The notes below the pieces were generated by a model, which did no database searches, was not told the DNA's origin, and saw nothing but the letters and a program-made list of their open reading frames with translations. Source: Sacculina carcini (taxonomy: Eukaryota > Arthropoda > Thecostraca > Sacculinidae). Taken from it: DNA of 64,000 nt. The stretch spans positions 3,628,079 through 3,692,078 of the forward strand of contig OU696587.1 of assembly GCA_916048095.2 (NCBI GenBank). The letters run 5' to 3'. Made by a program: the position numbers and the translations under genes. This document shows positions 48,142 through 58,956 of the stretch, in pieces. The first letter of the stretch is position 1, and every line of letters starts with the position of its first letter.

Positions 48142-50760
48142 GTGGGCGGCGACACGTACACGAATTCTCGTCGTCGTGCACTACTGATGCATTGCATTGG
48201 CGCCGAGGCTGCGCGCGCCTACAAGGCGTTGCCAACGGAAGCGAAGAGAGAAGGCGAATCCGAGACTGACAAGTTGAAGCGGCAGCTCACTCAACACTAC
48301 GCTCCGACAGTGAACGTGATCGCCGAGCGGTTTGCCTTTCAACAGCGACGCCAACGGGAGTCAGAGTCGACAGCAGATTTTGTCTCTGCGCTTCGCACTC
48401 TAGCACTCAATTGTCAATATGGTGCACTCACAGACGAATTAGTGCGCGATCAGGTCGTCGGGTACACAGTGCACAAGCGCCTGCGGCAACGGTTTCTCCA
48501 GGAGCCAACGCTGACGCTGGACTCTCTTCTGCAAATAGCTGAGGCCTATTAGACTTCACGGGAACATTCCTCCAAAATGACACGGGATACTGATAACGTC
48601 GGCGAAGTGAACGCGACCAGGAGCGTCAACAGACAACACCATCGGACGAGCGGAGACGATGTGGCTGTTGCAAAAGGTCTGTCGTCCAGTGGCGAGAAAT
48701 GCTCGTACTGCGGGCGCCATCAAAAACACCGCTGAAGGACTTCTGCCCTGCACGCAAAAGCACGTGCAACGCATGTGGACGGATTGGTCATTGGGCGGTG
48801 CTCTGCCGATCGAAAGGGAAATCAGCACGCGACACAAAGGTGAGAGGAGTGACAATATTGTCGTGTCACGCGCCTAAAGACTCGAAAATGATGTGTGACG
48901 CAGTTGTTTCAGTCGATTCAGGCAAGATGGCGCGTCTCCAGCTGCAGGTCGACACCGGGACCAGCGTGTCGGTGATCAGTCTTCCGCTGGCAAGGGCCCA
49001 TTTTAAGGGTACTGCTTTGATGCCGTCCGACACACGACTGTTCGGAGTCGGCAAACAACAGCTCAATGTGATCGGTACAATGGCAGCGACGGTGACAGTG
49101 GAACAGCGCACAACGAATACCACGTTCTACGTCATCGACACAGCGTCGTCGGAGGGAATCCTTGGGTTGCCGGCGATAGCAGAGCTGGGCATGACGATTC
49201 GCCCGCGTGAAGGAGCTCTGTCTCAGGTGGGCAAGTGCAAGCCTGCACCGCTGATCAGCGTTCCACTGCCGGATAAATGCTGGTCAAAACTCGGCATGGA
49301 TGTCGTCGGACCCATCAGCGTAGCTCAACCAGAGTGCCGTTACGCCATCACGCTGACAGACTACAGGTCTAAGTGGGCGGAGATCTGTCTGGTGCCTTCG
49401 GTCACAACAGAAACAGCGTTGGAGTTTCTCCGTGTTGTGCGGTCTCGCGAGGGATTCCCCGACGAAATCGTCACCGACAACGGTATTACTTTCACCAGCG
49501 CCGAGTTTGAGAGGTACCTGACGGTGAGAGGTGTCAAGCACAGGCGATCTTCACTCTATTGCCCGAGAGGAAATGCTGCAATAGAAAGATACAACCGGAC
49601 CTTCAAGTCTTGGATAGGCCAAGTCGGCACGGTTCGCGGATTTGATCGGGTCGCAGTTGGCGCACTACCGAAGCACACCGCACTGCAGCACGGGCGTGTC
49701 TCCTTCGGAGCTGCTTCAAGGGAGAATCATGCGACTGGCGCTGCCCGTGATAGACGACAGGGTTAAGGTTAAAGGTTAAATGCCTAAGTGGCAGCTGCTA
49801 CACGGGAAGAAGCCGAAGCTTATGAACACACAGGCGTGCCCCGTGCAGCTCGCTGCCACCGCAGAACCGACCCTCTCCACGCTATGGCGCCACAAGGACG
49901 TAAGACGTATTAGAGAGGGCCACCTCCCCAGAATGAATGGCACAACTCATGACTGATATCTGGTACCATTTACTGCTGGGTTGACAGGGGCTGTGGCATT
50001 GTAGAATTCGCCCAATGAAATTCTGCTCCGCCGGGTTCCTGATCCAGCGATCCAGGTTCATGATCCTGGCCAGCGTGTGTCGAAGCAACAACGACGGAAT
50101 GCGGTTGTCTTCAACGCACGGAACGCGGTCTGCAAGCCTGGGTTACAGGTTGACGATTGCGTCTACGTCCGTCGGCACGTCGGCAAGTGCTACGTTATGC
50201 TTTAAGGAGGGAATATGTAGTGTCTATGGTGATCCATTATTGTCTCTCATATTGTGTTTGTTGCGTTTGTGCGGTTATTGAGACGATGACGTGTAACTGT
50301 TCAGCCAATCGGGTAGCAGCAAATCGGGTAACAATTGCGAGGTCAAATGGTAAGTTCGATCGGGGTTGGATTGAGTCTTTGGGTAGGTCTTGTGTCGTGT
50401 GGTTGAATAATATAGTGTTGGTTTGTGCCACGCCTTTTCCATATCCTGACGTTATAGAGAGAATGCTTTTCAGTTGTGGTTGAGTCAGAACCGTGTCTAT
50501 ATACGGTGTATGTATGTATGTATGTGTGTGTGCATGTATGTGTGTGTGTATACATGTGTGTGTATGTGTGAATGCACTGTGCATTGCTTGCAGAATTGTC
50601 ATGCGATACCTTGTCATTTGATACGTGTGATCTGTATGGCTGTATCTGTATAGTGAATGATGCGTTATGAGAGAAGAGAGGGCAGTTGGTGTTGGGTGAG
50701 CGGAGAATGACGTGTGTGTGTGTGTGCAGGTGTGGTGGTTGTGTTGCAGAGTGCGTCATT
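48142..50760 (+). mobile_element. Ty3/Gypsy remnant B, broken
   Basis: Parts seen: gag (LKRQLTQHYAPTVNVIAERF), a zinc knuckle near 48.76 kb, protease (LQVDTGTSVSVISLPLA), then integrase (LGMDVVGPISVAQ, VTDNGITFTSAEF, NAAIERYNRTFK). Protease is followed closely by integrase. A purine tract, AAGGAGGGAA, near 50205-50214 is followed by TGTAGTGTC, a likely start of the 3' LTR. No left LTR is seen; it abuts remnant A. Broken and old. Confidence 0.7.
50511..50575. repeat. (GT)/(GTAT) microsatellite
   Basis: Alternating GTAT and GT repeats with a few changes, inside the probable LTR of Gypsy remnant B. Confidence 0.85.
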
Positions 50761-50769
50761 GTAGCTTCT

Positions 50770-51935
50770 CTTGTGCTATCTTATTTTATTCACTGTTTGT
50801 TTTGCTTGTGCTAATAAATCACAAGCTTCAAACGTTACTTTACAACCGTTCTCAGTAGCCACTTGAACAGAATAAACATTTTGACCAAATGACGGAATGT
50901 GCAGCGCATTATTCAACAGAACATTTCGCAAATTTCCTTCAGAATCTCAAAGATACACGGGCAGTCCCCTTTTGTTTTACAATACCTTTTAATCTACTAC
51001 CGTCAGCCAGCTCGATACAATGGTTTGACGGATCGAAATCGTTATCAAAACTCACAAATCTGGATACATCTCGCACAATGTGTTGTCGCTCCACAATCAA
51101 CCAACATACTTTTACTATCACCAAAACCCACGTTTCTACTGACCTTGAATGCGTAGTCTTCTGCCATGTCACTCACAACCTTCGTGTGGTTGCTATTTCT
51201 GCAAAATCGTGTGTCGTGCGTACTGTTTTTCCACAACTCACACCATCGCTTCCGCCTCTGGGGACAATTTCTCAGCGTGTGTCCTTCACCACAGCCCTAG
51301 CACGTCACTGATGTTCTCTTCCCCTTAGTCGTTCTCGAACTGGAATTTGTCACGTTCAAAACACTGCTCTCATCGTTCCGATTCAACATATGTGTCTCTT
51401 GAAAGCTTCGCAGAGCGATATTTAACTCCGATAAAGTCATGGGCTTTTCTCTTTAACTGTGTAACTGCCGAAAATGTTTCATGATCACTGGGCAGTCCTT
51501 TCAGCACCATAGCGATTCGTAATCAGTCACTCACCGACTCTCCAGCGCTCTTCAGTTAAGTAGCAGCGTATTCTGCCCAGATCACGTAGTCTGTGGTGTC
51601 CTCATTCTGCTTCATTTTCAACGACTTAAGCTCTGTGTAGAGTGTTATGACGGCGTCCTGCTTGACTGATAATGCTTCCTCAGAATCTTCAGAGATTTCT
51701 CACAATCATCTTTAGCATCCCTCATTATCAACGACAAACTCTTATAGTCCAACAACTAAATGAGTTCCGCAAATGCCATAGCCTTATCATCCTCAGACAC
51801 TACTTGGCCTGGTACTGACATCACGTGATGAAGCTTCTACATCCGCAAATATCCCAATAATTTCATTTCCATCATCTCAAACTTGTCACCGTCACCATCA
51901 AAAAGAAGCCGCCTGAGCCCATAACCTGTTGACAT
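50770..51935 (-). mobile_element. Ty1/Copia remnant: gag and protease part
   Basis: On the minus strand, gag opens MSTGYGLRRLLFDGDGDKFE and continues in pieces to the protease region (MLVDCGATTHC, then FDNDFDPSNHCIELADGS and LKGIVKQKGTA). The region ends near 50.77 kb with the stretch before integrase. RT is absent and no LTRs were found. Old, with many breaks. Confidence 0.75.
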
Positions 51936-52032
51936 TTTGGTGTTGGTGGTAGGAAATACAAAATTCAAAACCAAAACTAATCTATTCAACAACAAACCAC
52001 ACTCCATTCAATAACTGCTTCACACTTGACAC

Positions 52033-53010
52033 TGTGGCGTTTGGGTTGCCACGGAACAACACAAGTTAACAACGTGAGTGCTATGGACCGACTGTATTTA
52101 CAAGCACGGACATAACAGGACAGGACGATCGGACACACGTACAAACAAGCTCACGCACACATGGTCCTACAATACATACACAATGACACGGACAAACATG
52201 ACACACAGACATACAGACAAAGAGGCGCACACAGAGCTGGTATGGTTGGGAGGTGGCGCGAGACGGAAGTTGTGTCGCACCATACGGCTCCCCCACCAGA
52301 AGCGGAGCGGTATTTTCGCAAACAGCGCAATATGCTGGCGTATCATACTGCACTGCAGCACGAGGCCAAGTGAATTTGCAGCAATATAGTCGACCTCGTG
52401 CTGCGCAGCCGGTAGTGAACTTCGGATGTGATTGCAGAAATTGCATACAGCAAGAAGACGAGGCAATATTCTTGTGTTGTCTTCTTGCTGCGCAGACGAT
52501 TGCTTGTCGGTGATTTTACGTCCGGCGTCCGTAGGAGATAATCGACGGAGTAGGGCACCGGACGGAGTCGGTCGTGGCTGGTGTGATACTGGTGCGTCTG
52601 GTCAGCAACTGATGGTGCCTCGCTCTTAGAGAAACACATAAGGCTGCGACACAGACAGATAGGCGATGCGCAGGCAGACGAAATGCAACAGATGAGGCGC
52701 AGATGAATTATCAAAATAATTTCACTTAGCATCACACCATCCTCACTCGGGGCACCAGTGTGGCGTTTGGGTTGCCACGGAACAACACAAGTTATCAACG
52801 TGAGTGCTATGGACCGACTGTATTTACAAGCACAGACATAACAGGACAGGACGATCGGACACACGTACAAACAAGCTCACGCACACATGGTCCTACAATA
52901 CATACACAATGACACGGACAAACATGACACACAGACATACAGACAAACAGGCGCACACAGAGCTGGTAGGGTTGGGAGGTGGCGTGAGACGGAAGTTGTG
53001 TCGCACCACA
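52033..53010 (-). mobile_element. TRIM-like short LTR element
   Basis: Two 252-base repeats (52033-52284 and 52759-53010), about 97-98% alike by eye, begin TGTGGCGTTTGGGTTGCC and flank only about 474 bases. Next to the right copy the minus strand reads CTGGTGCCCCGAG, a primer-site-like start; next to the left copy a CTCCCCCACCAGAAGCGG purine tract (as complement) closely matches that of the CsRn1-like element at 22.17 kb. No gag or pol is present, so this is a non-autonomous or internally reduced Gypsy-type element. The flanks (ACAC and CCAC) are a near match only. Confidence 0.75.
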
Positions 53011-53089
53011 CCACACACACAAACCAATTACGCAATAACCGTTTTAACACCAAAGTTGCCACTGTGGGACTATTTTTCGTAAACTTTTC

Positions 53090-53390
53090 CAGCTAACAGA
53101 TAGGCCCTTCATCCCGGACGTCAACGGAGAACCAGATACTGTCACCCTTAATCTTTTGAAGCCAAGGTTCTCGGGAAACAGTGGCGCACCTTCCCGTTTC
53201 ATCGCCGGCTCGAACTCCTCTGAACATAAATGATCCAGCACCAGCATCGACTGTAACGACTCAGAAAACCTCCCATCCCAGCTGAATCATCTTTCACACA
53301 GCAGCCCAAAAAAATTCTGATCACGGCTAGCTCGAACAGCTCGCAACCCTGTGTGCCATCGTTAATAGACACTTCGCACCTGAAGGGGGC
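53090..53390 (+). mobile_element. C-terminal tail of a Gypsy pol (remnant)
   Basis: A short frame reads PFIPDVNGEPDTVTLNLLKP, like the DTV--DRLKPA end of Gypsy integrases, and GAAGGGGGCAG near 53380 looks like a purine tract. Only this tail is left. Old fossil; weak on its own. Confidence 0.4.
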
Positions 53391-53678
53391 AGTGGCCGCT
53401 ATGCAATGTTATATATATTATGTTTGCATGACTGCTTTAACTGAATTATTCTTCAACTGATTGTATTTTACTTGTATGAGTATTGTGTATGTGATTGCAT
53501 ATGTGACTGCTTATAGACGAGGGTGCAACTATGTCCAATCACGAGAAATGCATCAGTTGGTCGTTGCAACTTCCTACAATAAAAACAGGAAACATGATGA
53601 AAACAAAACATCTACAAACATATTTTCACAAACACAAACACATTTTCACAGATGCCAAAGCAGACCAGCCAAATGCAA
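53391..53678. other. 3' flank of NAA80
   Basis: About 290 bases with no gene seen. If the tail at 53090-53390 is real, the first part may be LTR sequence. Confidence 0.35.
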
Positions 53679-54566
53679 TCAGACCAGCCGACTAGAAATC
53701 GATGATTCTGCTGATAAATATTTAATCATGTAGACTTTTTGAGACAAACAATCTACCCTGTCCTTGGTAAGCACAGGAGGGGGTGCAGGCGGTGGAGGGG
53801 GCGGGGGTGGGTGGTTCACGTGATACAGTGTGCCCGACCCTGCACGAGCCCGTTTCCCTTCGACAACCACCGGCATATTGACCACACCACGTGCTACTTC
53901 TACTTCGTTATTTGCCGTTTCACACAAGGACGATGGCGACGATGATGGCGCGGCATGTACGTCGAACGACGCGAGCAGAGTAGCGACGAGTGGCGATGGT
54001 GGACCACGGTACGTCAGCAGCTGCCGACACAACACAAAACCCAGCCGCTGGTAGAAGGCCTGCATGTCGCACGTGCTCAAATAGAGCGCCGAGAAGCCGC
54101 CGTGGCGCGCGTGTTGCTCAGCCATTTGCACGAGGAGACGGCCGAGACCGCGTCCTCGGAGCTCGCGTGTCACCACCAGTGATTCGAGCAGCAGCATGCC
54201 GGCAGTGTGTTGATCACGTGCGTCCCCGCCGCCACATGCTGTCAATCGACTGAGCCGCACGTGACCCACGACACGGGCCGCTGTGTGCCCGCGGGACGGC
54301 GGAGCGACCAGCAACAGCGACGTGGGCGGTGCGTCGCTCGAGGCAGCCAGGGTTCGTGCGCGCGCTTCGTCACTGCGCGGCCACTGCGAGTTGAGTAGAT
54401 GACAAGCGGACGCCAGCAGATCAGGATTACGATGTGCCAGCTCCAGACGACATCCAGACACGTCAACGGTGTGCAGCCACGATTCTGACGGCGGCTGTTG
54501 TGCAGTGCACTGAGCCACTTTGGCGCCGTACATCTCCTCTCCGCTTTCAGATACCGTGGGGGCCAT
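53679..54566 (-). CDS. NAA80: N-alpha-acetyltransferase 80, actin N-terminal acetyltransferase
   Basis: NAA80 acetylates the processed N-terminus of actin in the cytosol with acetyl-CoA. The intact frame gives 295 residues in one exon. Diagnostic blocks: LELAHRNPDLL and LNSQWPRS (residues 41-65), which match the LTLVPLHQRPELL/INDQWPRS start of vertebrate NAA80; VGHVRLSRL (100-108); the GNAT acetyl-CoA loop RGRGLG (137-142, R-x-x-G-x-G); LYLSTCDMQAFYQRLGF (161-177); and a polyproline stretch (253-264), which in the known enzyme recruits profilin-actin. The length is close to the family's usual 286-308. The Met at 54566 is the first in frame and precedes a short acidic leader as expected. GC-rich codons contrast with the surrounding elements. 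A LINE starts about 0.35 kb upstream, head to head. Intactness and motif content suggest a working host gene. Confidence 0.92.
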   Translation of the reverse strand: MAPTVSESGEEMYGAKVAQCTAQQPPSESWLHTVDVSGCRLELAHRNPDLLASACHLLNSQWPRSDEARARTLAASSDAPPTSLLLVAPPSRGHTAARVVGHVRLSRLTACGGGDARDQHTAGMLLLESLVVTRELRGRGLGRLLVQMAEQHARHGGFSALYLSTCDMQAFYQRLGFVLCRQLLTYRGPPSPLVATLLASFDVHAAPSSSPSSLCETANNEVEVARGVVNMPVVVEGKRARAGSGTLYHVNHPPPPPPPPAPPPVLTKDRVDCLSQKVYMIKYLSAESSISSRLV

Positions 54567-54904
54567 TACAGCTGCACCACTCTAACAGTCGTGCCAAAAT
54601 TACGAGCACATTCATATGCCGAAAATGCACAACTGGCAACACAATCAAGAGTAGATACACTTTAAAATACTTTTACTGTCACACAGAGATAGACACAAAC
54701 ATGCATAGGGAAGCCAGATATGAGAAAAAGAGCATGACACACATACAAACAGGCATACACTTACACACATGGTCAAACACACGTACAATGGGACGGTCAA
54801 TCACAACACACACACACACACATACATACTAAGAGCCGTGCAGATCAGCATCGCAGACACAATTATAGTGACACAGAGATACGCACACACACACACACAC
54901 ACAC
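54567..54904. other. NAA80 upstream region with (CA)n
   Basis: The stretch between the NAA80 start and the probable 5' end of the LINE. It has CA-rich tracts near 54810 and 54884 and no clear promoter motif. Confidence 0.4.
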
Positions 54905-54966
54905 ATTGTGATTGTGACAGTGACAGTGAACGGACGTGGTTGGCTCGTGCGCAAATTTTTGGAACA

Positions 54967-55806
54967 ATGGACGTAGCTGCGGTGAAATTACTCATCGAAT
55001 CGCAGAGCGATGCGTTTCACCGAGCGCTTGATATTGTCACGGAACAATTCAAAGATCGAGTGAACAGACTAGAGGAGAAAGTCTCTGACTTAACAGGAAG
55101 CTTGGAGTATTCGCAAGCTGAACTCGCGGATATGAAAAGGGAGCATACAAGCGCCCAAAAAGTCATTCAAGAGCAGCAGCAGAATATTGCCCGTCTGCAG
55201 AACACGCTCGATGAGCATGAAAAGAGGATGAATTACCAGGAAGATCAGCAGACACGACAAAACATCAAGATCAGCGGACTGCCGGAGGAGGATAATGAGA
55301 CGCACGAGCACACAGCCGAGCTCGTGAAAAAACTGATCACCGACAAATTACAACTGCCGCCGGTGACAGTGAAACATGCGAAGCGAATGGGACCGCGAAA
55401 CAGCGAAGCAAAACGGACCATCATTGCAAGTCTGGACAACATGACAGACAAGGAGGCGGTCATGAGGAACGCCAAAAAACTGAAGGGGACCAAGATCTAC
55501 CTCAATAATGATCTTTGCCCAGCATCAATGAAAATCATCAACAGTCAAATACCAGAAATGAATAAAGCAAGAGCCGAAGGCAAGATTGCTTTTTTCAGAA
55601 ATACCAGGCTGATTGTGATCGACCGGCCACAGAACGCGAGCAGCAGCGTTGTGATAAACGTTGACACCCGCAAGCAAATCGACAAGACCACAAACAGCAG
55701 AGCCAGCGCAGAGACGGTGGCTGCAACGGCGAACACGGCTGTCGGTGTCAAGAATGGTGGACAGCGACAGAGACGGGAACGCCGTCAAACATCAGATAAG
55801 GCCTAA
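54967..55806 (+). CDS. LINE ORF1 protein (coiled coil, RRM-like)
   Basis: An intact frame of 279 codons from ATG at 54967, after a CA-rich leader. The frame is open further upstream, but that part is Thr/His repeat from the microsatellite. Residues 20-95 form a long heptad coiled coil (FKDRVNRLEEKVSDLTGS, then QQQNIARLQNTLDEHEKR). QNIKISGLPEE (about 99-109) starts an RRM-like domain with KRMGPRN and RTIIASLDN, as in L1-type Transposase_22 ORF1 proteins. The tail is basic and Gln/Arg-rich. Such proteins trimerise by the coil and bind the LINE RNA. The gene looks undamaged, unlike ORF2. Confidence 0.8.
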   Translation: MDVAAVKLLIESQSDAFHRALDIVTEQFKDRVNRLEEKVSDLTGSLEYSQAELADMKREHTSAQKVIQEQQQNIARLQNTLDEHEKRMNYQEDQQTRQNIKISGLPEEDNETHEHTAELVKKLITDKLQLPPVTVKHAKRMGPRNSEAKRTIIASLDNMTDKEAVMRNAKKLKGTKIYLNNDLCPASMKIINSQIPEMNKARAEGKIAFFRNTRLIVIDRPQNASSSVVINVDTRKQIDKTTNSRASAETVAATANTAVGVKNGGQRQRRERRQTSDKA

Positions 55807-55996
55807 AAATCTAGCCAACTATTTTTCAGAACAACATATAACTATATTTACACTAAATCACCAACATGAACACCATAGAATTTCAAATACATCAAACCAC
55901 TAACAAACACTTGAAAGGCGATGTAGAAGAATTTATGAAACACAACATAATACCTAAACAGAGTATGTTACACCACAAAATCTAACTAAAAATTCT

Positions 55997-57301
55997 ATGA
56001 AAACTTTCACCATACTGAATTTTAATATCAGGTCAATGGCGAGAAATTTCCAACAGTTTTTAGATGAAATTATTTCAGAGTGCCCATTCAAAGCCAATAT
56101 TATCGGATTGAACGAAACAAGACTAAACGGCGAGAATGCATCACACTACAAAATAGCTGGATATAAAATGTATACAAATTCGAGAAATGTACACGGAGGT
56201 GGAATTGCTGTTTATATGGACGATTTTTACTCAGCTCAACTCATAGAGGACTTGACAATATTAAGACCATACCTGGAAACTTTATGTCTAGAGGTGCAGG
56301 ACAAACAGCAAAAATCGATATATATCTGCGCATATCGACCACCCGGCGGAAACATGCAATCATTTCATGAACATATGCACGACACATTAACGAGAATAAC
56401 AAATACTAAACAATACAAGAACATAATTATATGCGGAGATCTAAACATTGACTTGCTGAACCCGACAGAATATAATGTATCGTTTATTAATCTCATGTAC
56501 TCGTTCTCTCTCTTTCCGATGATAACAGGACCTACCAGGATAACAGACCACTCGTCAACGCTAATCGATCATATATGGACAAGTCAAATGGATAACAACA
56601 TTAGAAATGGTATCATTGAAGTAGATATAACTGATCATTATCCTGTTATGGCGCAATGGAATCACCACGGAAAAACAGTTGAACCAACATTATATATAAA
56701 AAAAAGAGTTATCAACGCTGACAATACACAAGCTTTCATCGGAAAAATAGAACAAGTCGATTGGAGTGAAGTGCTGGCCTCTAATAATGCTGGCGAATCT
56801 TTTGACATATTTTACGACAAGTTCACAGCTGAGTTTAATAAAGAGTTCCCTCAAAAAGAAATTAAATATAACAACAAAATAGCAATAAGTCCGCACATCA
56901 CGCCTTCTCTCAGAAAATCAATACAAGAAAAAAATAGACTCAAACGGCTCAGCAAGATTTGGCCTACAACCTACAGAAGCTACTACACGAAATATCGAAA
57001 CATTCTCACGATGACGTTGAGGGCAGCAAAGAACAAATATTTTAAAGATAAGCTCATTGAATGCTATAAGGACTCAAAGAAACAATGACAAGTTTTGAGG
57101 TCGCTCATGGGTAGAAACACTAAAAAATCACCAACAATAAACACTGACCCAACTTGCACAAACTTGGCCGATAAGTTCAATGCACATTTCTTGAACAATC
57201 CGATTGATGAAAGTACACAGTGCATGGACCATAAGCACAAACAGTATCTCGGACATTCTAAAAATTTCTCATGGCTCCCACGCACATCCTCGAAGTACTG
57301 A
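55997..57301 (+). pseudogene. LINE ORF2, endonuclease part, with an in-frame stop
   Basis: From ATG 55997 the frame gives an APE-type endonuclease: MKTFTILNFNIRSMARNF, IIGLNETRLNGENA, GGGIAVYMDD, YICAYRPPGGN, IIICGDLNIDLL, GPTRITDHSSTLIDHIW and VDITDHYPVMA, with the catalytic Glu, Asp-Asn and Asp-His sites kept. A TGA at 57086-57088 stops it, but the same frame goes on (RSLMGRNTKKSP, CTNLADKFNAHFLN) to about 57.27 kb, where a frameshift leads to the RT frame. The sequence is otherwise well kept, so the damage is recent. Confidence 0.85.
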
Positions 57302-58073
57302 AAATAATCAAAGGAATCACCTCTAATTCTCCCGGACACGATGAAATACCGCCAAAATTATTGATCATGACAGCAAATATAATAGCACTACCATTGACAC
57401 ATATTCTAAATCTATGCATCAAAGAGGGAGTTTTCCCGGACAAACTTAAAATAGCCAAAGTATTGCCAATACACAAATCGGGGGACGAAGCAAGCATTTT
57501 AAATTACAGACCCATCTCAATTTTACCTGCCTTGAGTAAAATTTTCGAGAAAGTCATATGCTATAGACTGACTTCATATCTGGAAAAATACGACATACTA
57601 ACAAAAGCACAATTTGGATTTAGGAAAAATCGATCTACAGAACTAGCTGTACTAGATTTTGTGAATGCAGCCTACAAAGGTCTAGAAGAAAAAGAACTAG
57701 TAGCTGGCATATTCATTGATCTATCAAAAGCGTTCGATACCCTTAATCATGATATTCTATTTTGCAAGCTGGAACATATGGGACTGAGAGGCTCATGTCT
57801 CAACTTGTTCAAGAGTTATCTCAAGAACCGCCAGCAATACGTCTGCTGTAATGATCAAACATCATCTGTTGAACAAATAAGAAGAGGGGTTCCACAGGGG
57901 TCTATACTGGGACCTATACTATTTACAATCTACATCAATGACATTACGAACGTCAGCTCCGAATTTCACTATACAGTGTACGCCGATGATATCACTTTAC
58001 TGGCAAAACAGAAAAGCATAGAGTCGTTACGTTCTACCCTTGAAAGAGAATTTGGATTAATTCACGAATGGAC
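57271..58073 (+). pseudogene. LINE ORF2, reverse transcriptase part, cut by BEL
   Basis: In the next frame: THILEVLKIIKGITSNSPG, KIAKVLPIHKSGDE, NYRPISILPALSKIFEKV, QFGFRKNRSTELAVL, FIDLSKAFDTLNHDIL, GVPQGSILGPILFTIYIND and YTVYADDITLL (the YADD catalytic box), then LEREFGLIHEW, where the sequence turns into the BEL LTR at 58074. These are blocks 0 to 6 of a non-LTR RT of the CR1/Jockey group. The thumb and C-terminal part should resume past the window end. Confidence 0.88.
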
Positions 58074-58956
58074 TGTAATGATTATTGACCCACAAAAGCA
58101 AATTTACCTTTTGGAGGCCGGTCGCAGGTTCGAGTCACAGAGTTAGTGCTCTGCGAGCCCCAGACTCTTAAGTCTTGGCTGTGAAAAATGTCCACACGAA
58201 AATTCTTCCACGATACACAATCCCATTTTTTTTCCAGCACGTGCTATCTCTAATCCCACACTTCCTGCTTCCCCTTGTTTTCCAGAGTTGCCAAACGGCT
58301 TTTTGCCAATTATCGGTTTCCGCTTGTCTTGTACGAGCACTATATCTCCTTCTCGCAGGCTGCTGGTCCAATCTTTTTCGTAAACATCTTTACTCATTTC
58401 TCTCAGTCCGAGTATATACTGCTAATACCAAGCACGTCTGTATTGTTCGAATAGTTTGTTCAATCTATCAGATAGCAGACTGATATCTTCAGCGTTCAAC
58501 GTCTTGTTGTCCGGAGACCAAGTGTGATCTTCTGCATTTACGTCAGTTGACAGGCTCAATCGTGGATTATTGAAAACTTTGAGCAATTTGTTTGGCGTTA
58601 TTGGTTCATCTTCATCTATGTCGTTGTGCACATATGTTAGTGGTCGCCCATTAACAACGTGTTGTATGTCATAAAGTATCGTAAGTAATTCGTAGTAATC
58701 CAGTGTTGATCTCCAGATTGTCTTGTACAAACATGATTTCACCGTACGTATTTGTCTTTCGTACACTCCTCCTACCCAACTGGCTCTGGATGGAATCTTG
58801 TCATGTTTGATGGAGAATTCTCTTATCACTATCTCCCACTCACAGTCCAGTGTCACCTTATTCAGAAGTGACCCACCAGCAACAAAATATGAGGCATTAT
58901 CCGTGTAAATGCTCTCCGGCACACAATATATGCTACAAAACCGTTTAAATGATAAA

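Larger units (their letters stand above)
54905..58073 (+). mobile_element. LINE (CR1/L2/Daphne-like), cut by a BEL element
   Basis: A two-ORF LINE on the plus strand: a short leader after a (CA)n tract, ORF1 (54967-55806), a 190-base gap, then ORF2 with endonuclease and RT to 58073, where the BEL/Pao element starts. The rest of ORF2 and the 3' end should lie beyond 64,000. The 5' end is uncertain. Endonuclease phrases (NFNIRSM, GLNETRL, ICGDLNIDLL, GPTRITDHSSTLIDHIW) and RT phrases place it in the Jockey/CR1 group. It is distinct from the two PHD-type LINEs in the window. Confidence 0.85.

Noticed and set aside
54769-54966. Upstream extension of LINE ORF1
   Set aside because: The extra 66 codons are Thr/His repeat from a microsatellite; the Met at 54967 fits the coiled-coil protein start.
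58105-58180. Possible tRNA gene in the BEL LTR
   Set aside because: Only a B-box-like segment is present; there is no acceptor stem, D arm or anticodon arm, and it repeats in both LTRs.
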